Below are positions 1 through 5,442 of a DNA stretch of 6,357 bases, piece after piece. How positions within the stretch are numbered: position 1 is the first letter of the stretch; each line of letters starts with the position of its first letter. The translations under genes were made by a program, and so were the position numbers. The DNA lies in contig CAZIKB010000217.1 in NCBI GenBank assembly GCA_964539665.1, forward strand, positions 1 through 6,357. The letters are read 5' to 3'. Source of the stretch: CAZIKB01 sp964539665 (GTDB taxonomy: Bacteria > Zhuqueibacterota > Zhuqueibacteria > Oceanimicrobiales > Oceanimicrobiaceae). Below the pieces are notes generated by a model that was not told the DNA's origin, did no database searches, and saw nothing but the letters and a program-made list of their open reading frames with translations.

Positions 1-45
1 ATTTCCAAAGAAGAATTTGAGCAGATGAAAAACGATTTGGAGTAA
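1..45 (+). CDS. C-terminal tail of a SHOCT-like domain protein (partial)
   Basis: Frame 1 is open from the left edge and gives ISKEEFEQMKNDLE before a TAA stop at 43-45. The pattern, an Ile-Ser/Thr turn followed by a short helix with EEFE and a basic-acidic-Leu end, matches the end of SHOCT domains. These are short helical C-terminal modules found on many small bacterial proteins, often membrane proteins, with a proposed oligomerisation role. Only 14 residues are visible, so the main domain and the function of the gene are unknown. It lies upstream of, and on the same strand as, the metal-sensor-like promoter. No hairpin terminator follows it before that promoter. A chance open frame cannot be fully excluded, but the residue pattern makes a real gene end likely. 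Confidence 0.6.
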   Translation: MSKEEFEQMKNDLE

Positions 46-81
46 AGAAACTGGAATAAATTAAAAAAAATAAAAAACCTC

Positions 82-113
82 TTGACTCTGTACTATAGTC
101 CATAGCTTATATT
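82..113 (+). promoter_or_regulatory. MerR-family-type promoter with overlong spacer
   Basis: A consensus -35 box TTGACT (82-87) is followed after 20 bp by TATATT (108-113) as the -10 box; reading TTATAT at 107-112 gives 19 bp instead. Spacers of 19-20 bp are a hallmark of promoters activated by MerR-family regulators, which untwist the DNA to realign the two boxes. The first nine bases, TTGACTCTG, are the same as those I recall for the zinc-responsive zntA promoter of Escherichia coli, and the spacer length agrees too. An A/T-rich tract at 61-77 just upstream could act as an UP element. Transcription would start near 119-121, leaving a leader of about 28 nt before the cysteine-rich peptide gene. 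The regulator gene is not in the window and the inducing metal cannot be read from the site. Confidence 0.72.
85..106 (+). promoter_or_regulatory. Dyad operator inside the promoter spacer
   Basis: ACTCTGTACTA (85-95) faces TAGTCCATAGC (96-106). The reverse complement of the right arm is GCTATGGACTA, which matches the left arm at 8 of 11 positions. The innermost eight bases, ACTATAGT, form a perfect palindrome. The dyad overlaps the end of the -35 box and stops just before the -10 box, exactly where MerR-family dimers sit. The outer ACTCTG half-site resembles ZntR/CadR/PbrR-type operators more than CueR ones, but this comparison is from memory. Confidence 0.68.
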
Positions 114-132
114 AGATCAGAAGTCATAATAA

Positions 133-140
133 AAGGAGGT
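133..140 (+). promoter_or_regulatory. Perfect Shine-Dalgarno site for the small peptide gene
   Basis: AAGGAGGT is fully complementary to the usual 3' end of 16S rRNA and ends 7 nt before the ATG at 148. It fixes the start of the short gene that follows and is strong evidence that this 49-codon frame is really translated. Confidence 0.88.
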
Positions 141-147
141 AAACAAA

Positions 148-297
148 ATGAAACGCAAACTCATAATGATATTTGCGGCATTAGCAATTGTAACGAGTGC
201 TTTTGCAATTTCGATTTCTTCGACTCAAACAGATGTGGATGATTGTCCACTGCGGGGAACTCCGGAATGTCCGGAATATCCGTCGTGCTGTGAGTAA
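148..297 (+). CDS. Small exported cysteine-rich peptide (49 aa)
   Basis: The frame encodes 49 residues. Residues 1-20 form a classic signal peptide: a basic start (MKRK), a hydrophobic core and an AFA cleavage site. The mature part of about 29 residues has four cysteines (C33, C41, C47, C48) in the segment CPLRGTPECPEYPSCC, spaced C-x7-C-x5-CC, with several prolines and an acidic character. After export it should reside in the periplasm or outside the cell. Four closely spaced cysteines could bind a soft metal such as Hg, Cu, Cd or Zn, or form two disulfides. The MerR-type promoter directly upstream favours metal binding or buffering, but that is inference. I have a vague memory of similar CPLxGTPxCP peptides in environmental genomes but cannot name a family. 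A perfect ribosome binding site and a terminator just downstream make it a complete single-gene transcription unit. Confidence 0.85.
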   Translation: MKRKLIMIFAALAIVTSAFAISISSTQTDVDDCPLRGTPECPEYPSCCE

Positions 298-306
298 ATG
301 TATCTG

Positions 307-351
307 AAAAAAGGTGTTAACTGACTTGTTTAGCGGTTAGCCCTTTTTTTT
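307..351. terminator. Bidirectional intrinsic terminator
   Basis: The left arm at 307-323 (AAAAAAGG then TGTTAACTG) pairs with the right arm at 334-350 (CGGTTAGCCC then the T run) with one bulged T and G-T wobbles, around a loop of about 10 nt. There is a T8 run at 344-351 on the plus strand and an A6 run at 307-312 that becomes a U tract on the minus strand. It can therefore end both the small peptide transcript and the convergent minus-strand operon whose last stop codon lies at 357-359. Confidence 0.82.
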
Positions 352-356
352 GTCAT

Positions 357-1130
357 TTAAAACAATAATATCCTTGTCCCCAAGGTCAGAATATAATCAA
401 TTCTTTTTATGTTTGGACCGTTTGCTATTACAGGTAACTGCGTGCCAAGTTCAAATAAAACTTTCTTCCCCGGAATATATTGGAGTCCGGGTGAAATAAA
501 CAGAAGATGGTTTTTCTCTTCTGTGGATACCGTACCATTCAATTCCAGATACAAATTAATCTGATTGGGTGGATAAACTTGAGGCATTATTGGATATGCG
601 ATAGCGAAGTTGTAGATAAACCGGTCGGATATTCGGTTAGAAGCCAATATGTAACCTAATTCAGTATAAAGACCATGTTTTGTCGTAATATTTGCACCAA
701 TCACACCAATATAAGTCTGGTAGGTGTCTAAACTTATCCCTGATTTTCCGCTCGGAAAAGTTTCTCTGACTTTTAAAGCCATACGAAAAGTTTTTCCCCG
801 TCCGTCTATCTGAATGAATAAATATTTAGCAAAAAGAGAAATATCACCAACACCGGACCGGGAATTATCCGTCTGCGGAAATTTGGAAATATATGGGACG
901 CCGGCACCGATGAGCATATCAGTCGTCAGATTGTAGGGAATGATTACAGGCATTGCATATATATTACCTTTTTCTGTTGTGCTGTATTTTAAAAACGTCC
1001 TTAGTCCTCTTCCCTCCAGCCCCAGGAAAATTGGCGTATCCGTATTGATTGGAGGACCCTGGGCTTTGCTACTATTTATCGATACGGTCAGAAATAAGAT
1101 TATACTAGAGATTAGCATTCTGGATTTCAT
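357..1130 (-). CDS. Outer-membrane beta-barrel protein (transporter/phenol_MetA_deg-like)
   Basis: This 257-residue protein starts with a signal peptide of about 23 residues (basic MKSR start, hydrophobic stretch, cleavage after SKA) and continues with alternating polar and hydrophobic strands rich in Gly, Tyr and Phe. It ends in the strand YILTLGTRILLF, with the C-terminal Phe recognised by the BAM assembly machinery. The mature N-terminus GPPINTDTPIFLGLEGRG resembles the small outer-membrane proteins annotated as 'transporter' or PF13557-like; I assign that family from memory. No enzyme motif is visible. Its ATG directly follows the stop codon of the NHL lipoprotein gene (0 nt gap), with AAAGGAA 5 nt upstream inside that gene, so the two are probably translated in a coupled way. 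It is the last gene before the shared terminator. The likely role is an outer-membrane channel or scaffold; its cargo is unknown. Confidence 0.75.
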   Translation of the reverse strand: MKSRMLISSIILFLTVSINSSKAQGPPINTDTPIFLGLEGRGLRTFLKYSTTEKGNIYAMPVIIPYNLTTDMLIGAGVPYISKFPQTDNSRSGVGDISLFAKYLFIQIDGRGKTFRMALKVRETFPSGKSGISLDTYQTYIGVIGANITTKHGLYTELGYILASNRISDRFIYNFAIAYPIMPQVYPPNQINLYLELNGTVSTEEKNHLLFISPGLQYIPGKKVLFELGTQLPVIANGPNIKRIDYILTLGTRILLF

Positions 1131-1964
1131 TTAGTTCCTTTCGAAAACAGAAATCGAACTTGTACCATGATTAATAATATACATAGTGTCTTTTTCTATA
1201 ACCAGATCAGTGGGATGATCGAGATGTGTATTAATTGAATTTAACAGTCTCCCTTTCAGATTATATATGAAGATCCGGTTGTTCTCAAAATCCGTTACAA
1301 ATAAGTGATCTCTATTAATTTCAATACCCAATGCCGCATTGATCTTTTCTTTTTCGGCAATAATTCTTACGCTTTTCCCATTTTTATTAAAGACCTGAAC
1401 CCGGTTGTTATAGGCATCAGCCACAAAGATAAGTTGTCCATGGATTTCAACATCGGTCGGATAGTATAATTCTCCATTTCCGTGTCCTTCTTCCCCCAGG
1501 ATAAAAGTGTCCTCGCGCTCTTTTAAAACAATTCGATGATTAAAGAAATCAGCAATGGCTAGCATACTATTGTGAACCGCAATCCCTGCAGGCGCATCAA
1601 GATTTTCATCGATGTCAATAACATCGATTTTATTTTTGTCGATCAATTTTATTCTGTCTGATAAATATTCGGGTACATATATTTTAAGACCATCGTTGGT
1701 GATGTGCATGGGCCTTTTAAAATCGGTGTATTCGTGCAGCCGGTTTCCATCAAAATCAACTGTGATGATACGATTGTTCAATACATCTGAAATCCAGATC
1801 TGATTATTAGCTATGGTTAGCCCGACAGGTTTAACATTACTTAAAGATATTTCTCTGACAAAAGACCATTCTGCCGTCGGCCGGCAATTACTGAGAGATA
1901 ATGTTAAGCATATGAAAAAAGCATAAAGATAAATTGTTTTCAATTTTCGTATGCTATTCGTCAT
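1131..1964 (-). CDS. NHL-repeat six-bladed beta-propeller lipoprotein
   Basis: The 277-residue protein begins MTNSIRKLK, followed by a hydrophobic segment and the lipobox-like LSNC, so Cys27 is probably lipidated. Asn just before the Cys is less usual than Ala, Gly or Ser. The rest holds six NHL-type repeats, each pairing a P-x-[DGH]-[IVL] strand with a later NNRI or NHRI strand; examples are KPVGLTI/LNNRIITV, APAGIAV/FNHRIVL, YPTDVEI/YNNRVQVF and HPTDLVI near the C-terminus. This implies a six-bladed propeller, usually a binding or scaffold fold, anchored in the cell envelope. I chose the ATG at 1962-1964, which has AAAGGAAG abutting it. A longer frame from TTG at 1989-1991 would add nine very basic residues and has GGGGGA 8 nt upstream, but it makes an unusually long signal n-region. 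The gene overlaps the HMA gene by 11 nt and abuts the barrel gene, so the three are likely made together. The ligand is unknown. Confidence 0.8.
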   Translation of the reverse strand: MTNSIRKLKTIYLYAFFICLTLSLSNCRPTAEWSFVREISLSNVKPVGLTIANNQIWISDVLNNRIITVDFDGNRLHEYTDFKRPMHITNDGLKIYVPEYLSDRIKLIDKNKIDVIDIDENLDAPAGIAVHNSMLAIADFFNHRIVLKEREDTFILGEEGHGNGELYYPTDVEIHGQLIFVADAYNNRVQVFNKNGKSVRIIAEKEKINAALGIEINRDHLFVTDFENNRIFIYNLKGRLLNSINTHLDHPTDLVIEKDTMYIINHGTSSISVFERN

Positions 1965-2289
1965 CTTCCTTTTTCTGTTCCTCTTTATCAAAAGTAATTT
2001 CCCCCGGCGTAAAACCGGCTTCTTTAATTTTCTCTTTAATCACTTCCTCTTTGATGGTCTTATCTTCCTGAACAATGAGGGTGACCAAACCTTGCTCAAT
2101 GTTAATCTTTATGCTATCCACGCCATCGATCATGGTCAGTTTTTTCTCAAGACCATAAGCACAAAAGGGACATGAAAGTCCATCTACCTGTGCTTTAACA
2201 GAATTCTCTGCAAACAGACCAGAGGAGGGTATAAGCATAAAAGTAACCATAAATATCAGCAGAAATTTGTTCATTAAAAATGACTTCAT
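1954..2289 (-). CDS. Exported heavy-metal-associated (HMA) domain protein, MerP-like
   Basis: This is a 111-residue protein. Residues 1-27 are a signal peptide ending in GLFA. Residues 31 to about 96 form an HMA ferredoxin-like domain with the metal loop GLSCPFCAYGLEKKL, which places the metal-binding pair at C40 and C43, and with the expected GVDSIKINIEQGLVTL strand and KEAGF end. A charged, acidic tail (DKEEQKKEDDE) follows. HMA domains bind single soft metal ions through CxxC and pass them on. MerP is the exported mercury version, while others carry copper or zinc. The loop has CPFC rather than the more common M-x-C-x-x-C, so the metal cannot be named. The ATG at 2287-2289 lacks a clear Shine-Dalgarno site; a start at Met6 (2272-2274) would also give a good signal peptide. 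It heads the tightly packed envelope trio, 46 nt after the aldehyde dehydrogenase gene. Confidence 0.85.
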   Translation of the reverse strand: MKSFLMNKFLLIFMVTFMLIPSSGLFAENSVKAQVDGLSCPFCAYGLEKKLTMIDGVDSIKINIEQGLVTLIVQEDKTIKEEVIKEKIKEAGFTPGEITFDKEEQKKEDDE

Positions 2290-2335
2290 TTAAATTGTTA
2301 TTTTCTATTTAGATTTTATTCTTTATTTTTTGCAT

Positions 2336-3721
2336 TTATAAAACTACACTTTTAATAACCATCAATTTTTCACGTGTCATTTCGTGCATTGAATACTGAA
2401 TCCCTCCCATGCCGATTCCTGAGGAATCTCTCCCGCCGAACGGCATCCAGTCTACACGAAAAGCTGTATGATCATTTACCATGACAGCGGTAGCATTTAG
2501 TTTTTTAACACACTCCAACGCAATATCCAAATCTTTTGTAAAGACCGCAGCCTGGAAATGAACATCCAAACTATTCGCTCTTTTAATGGCTTTATCTCTG
2601 TCTGAATACGAATAAACACAAACTACCGGTCCGAATATTTCTTGTGTTGAAACACGAACATTTGGCGGCGGGTTCAATAATACAGTGGGTTCATAACAGG
2701 TATCTGAAATTCGTTTACCGCCACATAATAATTTTGCTCCACCCTCAACGGCTTCATTCACCCATTCTTCCACTCTGTCAACTTCTCCCGGCAGGATAAG
2801 CGGACCCACTTCGGTATTTTTATCCGTCGGATCTCCCACTATTAATTGATTTGCCATTTCTGCCAACCGCCGGGCAATTTCAGCGCAAATACTTTCATGA
2901 GCAAAAACCCGCTGTACGGAAACACACACTTGTCCGGCATGGTAAAAGCCTCCTTTTACAAGAGCGGGCAAGACTATATCCAGTTCAGCATCTTTTTCTA
3001 CGATCACCGGTGCAGCACCTCCATGTTCTAATGCGCATCGGGTTCCGGGAGATAGTTTGGATTTAAGGTACCAACCAATTTTTGCAGAACCTATGAATGA
3101 GAAATAATTTACTCTTTTGTCAGTTGCTAAATATTCAGCGGTTTTATTTTCGCAAATTATTGACTGACACCAAACTTCAGGCAAACCTGCCTCTTTTAAA
3201 ATCTCAATTAGCGCTAAACAAGATAGTGGGGTAGTCAAGGCCGGTTTTACAATTACGGGACAACCTGCTGCAATAGCGGTAACGACCTGATGAACAATTA
3301 AATTCAGGGGATGATTAAATGCGCTTATGGACGCCACGACGCCAATGGGTTCTCTGATTGTAAAAGCCAGTCTGTTTTCTGAAGCTTTAGTTAATCCCAT
3401 CGGGATCTGCCCGCCTTTTAAGTGACTGATTTGCTCTGCAGCGATTTGAACCCCATTGATTGCCCGCAAAACCTCAATTTCAGAGTCCACAAAGGGCTTC
3501 CCGCCTTCCCGGGCGGCAATTTTGGTGAGCTCTGATATTCTGGTTTTCATTATTCCCGCTGTTCGCTCTAAGATAGCAATCCGTTCATGAGCCGGAATCC
3601 ATTTTGATTGGTCAATAAATAAACCATAAGCGGTGGCGAGCGCTTTCTCCACTTCTTCAATTCCAACTAAAGGGATCTCCTGGATTAAACTTAAATCGTA
3701 AGGAGATATTACTTTTAGCAT
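2336..3721 (-). CDS. NAD(P)-dependent aldehyde dehydrogenase
   Basis: The enzyme oxidises an aldehyde to its acid with NAD or NADP in the cytoplasm. The 461-residue length is normal to slightly short for the superfamily. All core residues are present: N136 in SAFNHPLN (oxyanion), VKP with K159 (cofactor), the turn GSAKIG at 211-216, general base E232 in LEHGG, nucleophile C266 in FYHAGQVCVSVQR, and E361 in EIFGPV. The HAGQVCVSVQR form of the active site resembles the branch that includes phosphonoacetaldehyde, lactaldehyde and some glyceraldehyde-type dehydrogenases, so a small polar aldehyde is plausible; the substrate is not determined. AGGA lies 7 nt before the ATG. The gene follows the ThDP enzyme by 40 nt, so the aldehyde may be a product of that enzyme. 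The C-terminal HEMTREKLMVIK is typical of complete family members, so the gene appears intact. Confidence 0.9.
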   Translation of the reverse strand: MLKVISPYDLSLIQEIPLVGIEEVEKALATAYGLFIDQSKWIPAHERIAILERTAGIMKTRISELTKIAAREGGKPFVDSEIEVLRAINGVQIAAEQISHLKGGQIPMGLTKASENRLAFTIREPIGVVASISAFNHPLNLIVHQVVTAIAAGCPVIVKPALTTPLSCLALIEILKEAGLPEVWCQSIICENKTAEYLATDKRVNYFSFIGSAKIGWYLKSKLSPGTRCALEHGGAAPVIVEKDAELDIVLPALVKGGFYHAGQVCVSVQRVFAHESICAEIARRLAEMANQLIVGDPTDKNTEVGPLILPGEVDRVEEWVNEAVEGGAKLLCGGKRISDTCYEPTVLLNPPPNVRVSTQEIFGPVVCVYSYSDRDKAIKRANSLDVHFQAAVFTKDLDIALECVKKLNATAVMVNDHTAFRVDWMPFGGRDSSGIGMGGIQYSMHEMTREKLMVIKSVVL

Positions 3722-3761
3722 AGTTGATTCCTGGTTTGATATTTATTGTTAAGTTAAATTT

Positions 3762-5402
3762 TTAAAGATTACACGTTCTTTCTTTCAACAAAACATTTAA
3801 AATGGGATGATTTAGTGAATAATCTACTGCTAAATCTATGACATGGACGCCGTCACAATTTAAGCATGTAGACAAAACCTCAATAAAATTTTCGTCACTT
3901 GTCGGACGATGCCCGCACGCTCCGTAGCTCTCTGCGTATTTCACAAAATCGGGGTTTTTGAAATCCAATCCAAAGTGTTCAAATCCCAATCCTTCTTGTT
4001 TCCACTTTATCATTCCGTATGCACTATCATTCAAAACAATTACTACTAAATTCAAACCTAAACGTACGGCTGTTTCCAGTTCCTGAGAATTCATCATAAA
4101 ACCGCCGTCACCACAAACTGATATTACTTTTTTATTGCGGTTAATAAGTTTGGCACAGATAGCCGAAGCGAGACCTGCACCCATAGTTGCAAGGGCATTG
4201 TCTAATAGCAGTGTATTTGGCTTATAACATTTATAGTTCCTGGCAAACCAAATTTTATAAACGCCATTATCTAAGGTTACAATTCCATCCTCCGGTAGTA
4301 CTTCTCTGACAATGTGCACTAATCTTTGTGGTAAAACGGGAAAACGCTTGTCTCGTGAATATTTAGCTAAATGATTTTCGACCTCTTCTTTAATTTTGTG
4401 ATAATAAGATAAATCCCAATTGCTTTTATTATTTATATGTGATGCAATGTGTTTAACAGAAGTAGCAATATCACCAATTATATTTAGTTGTGGAAAATAA
4501 ACTTCATCAACCTGAGCGGGAAAAAAGTTAATGTGAATGACTTTTGTCCCTCCTTCTTCCATAAAAAATGGCGGTTTCTCGATTACATCGTGACCAATAT
4601 TTATAATTAAGTCGGCTTTATCTATGGCACAATGTAAAAAATCATTCTCGGACAATGCAGCTGTTCCTAAAAATTGAGGATGTCGCTCGTCTACAACACC
4701 TTTTCCCATTTGCGTATTAAAAAAGGAAATACCCGATTGCTTTATAAATTTGGCCAATGCGCTGCTTGTTCTTTTTCTGTTAGCTCCGGCGCCGATTAAT
4801 AACAATGGCGTCTTTGCGGATTCTATCATTTTTGCAGCTTTTTGAATTGCCAATTCATCGGCGTCAGGTCTTCGATGTCCTACTACTTTAAATATTCTAT
4901 CATCACAATCTTCAGCTGCGATATCCTCGGGTAACTCTAAATGCACAGCACCCGGTCTTTCCTCCATGGCCAGGCGAAAAGCTTCCCGGACCATTGCCGG
5001 AATATTATTTCCATTAACAATTTGACGGGTGTATTTGGTTATAGGACGAAACAAATCAGGTATATCAACAATCTGAAAGCGTCCCTGTTTAGACTTTTTG
5101 ATTGGTTTTTGTCCGGTAATCATCATCATGGGCATGGCTCCTAATTGAGCATATGCCGCAGGCGTGGTAAAATTAGTTGCTCCCGGGCCAAGTGTTGATA
5201 AGCAAACACCCGGCTTACCGGTTAGACGTCCATAAGTGGCAGCCATGAACCCGGCTCCCTGTTCATGACGGGTGAGAATTAATTGAATATTGGAATTTTT
5301 CATAGAATCCAGAAAATCAAGGTTCTCTTCGCCGGGAATTCCGAATATGTATTCTACACCTTCGTTTTCCAAAGCCCTGATAAATAAATCCGATGCTTTC
5401 AT
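3762..5402 (-). CDS. ThDP-dependent acetolactate synthase-like enzyme (catabolic type)
   Basis: At 546 residues this is full length for the acetolactate synthase/pyruvate oxidase family. The N-terminal pyrimidine-binding domain holds GIPGEENLDFL, the catalytic Glu47 in RHEQGAGFMAA, and GPGATN at 72-77. The C-terminal domain has the diphosphate/Mg motif GDGG at 431-434, with N458 in LNDSAYG. The middle domain has INIGHDVIEKPPFF where FAD-dependent anabolic synthases carry an RFDDR motif, and no small regulatory subunit gene is adjacent. It therefore resembles the catabolic, FAD-independent type that condenses two pyruvates to acetolactate. Decarboxylation of another 2-oxo acid is equally possible, because no acetolactate decarboxylase gene is nearby and an aldehyde dehydrogenase follows. 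I recall this subgroup often sitting next to aldehyde dehydrogenases in other genomes. GGGA about 7 nt upstream supports the ATG at 5402. It follows the flavoprotein gene by 40 nt. Confidence 0.85.
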   Translation of the reverse strand: MKASDLFIRALENEGVEYIFGIPGEENLDFLDSMKNSNIQLILTRHEQGAGFMAATYGRLTGKPGVCLSTLGPGATNFTTPAAYAQLGAMPMMMITGQKPIKKSKQGRFQIVDIPDLFRPITKYTRQIVNGNNIPAMVREAFRLAMEERPGAVHLELPEDIAAEDCDDRIFKVVGHRRPDADELAIQKAAKMIESAKTPLLLIGAGANRKRTSSALAKFIKQSGISFFNTQMGKGVVDERHPQFLGTAALSENDFLHCAIDKADLIINIGHDVIEKPPFFMEEGGTKVIHINFFPAQVDEVYFPQLNIIGDIATSVKHIASHINNKSNWDLSYYHKIKEEVENHLAKYSRDKRFPVLPQRLVHIVREVLPEDGIVTLDNGVYKIWFARNYKCYKPNTLLLDNALATMGAGLASAICAKLINRNKKVISVCGDGGFMMNSQELETAVRLGLNLVVIVLNDSAYGMIKWKQEGLGFEHFGLDFKNPDFVKYAESYGACGHRPTSDENFIEVLSTCLNCDGVHVIDLAVDYSLNHPILNVLLKERTCNL

Positions 5403-5442
5403 ATAAGTCCCAAATTAAGTTAATATCTTAAAAAAAGTATAT

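Noticed and set aside
61..81. A-rich tract as terminator of the left-edge gene
   Set aside because: It has no stem-loop and no T run on the plus strand; it fits better as promoter-upstream A/T-rich DNA.
1951..2175. Plus-strand open frames inside the minus-strand genes (also at 940-1134, 1612-1803, 2846-3066, 4941-5144 and 5516-5785)
   Set aside because: They lie wholly or almost wholly opposite well-supported coding sequence, show no recognisable domain and lack convincing ribosome sites, so they are antisense shadows.
2290..2335. Possible internal promoter before the HMA gene
   Set aside because: The gap is AT-rich but shows no paired -35/-10 boxes at normal spacing and no dyad like that at 85-106.
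3762..5402. Anabolic acetohydroxyacid synthase (IlvB/IlvI) for branched-chain amino acids
   Set aside because: No RFDDR-type FAD motif is seen in the middle domain, no small regulatory subunit gene is adjacent, and no other ilv gene is present.
5415..5431. Small hairpin TTAAG...CTTAA between the flavoprotein and ThDP enzyme genes
   Set aside because: The stem is only 5 bp and A/T-rich, and on the transcribed strand the T run lies before it, not after it, so it is not a terminator.
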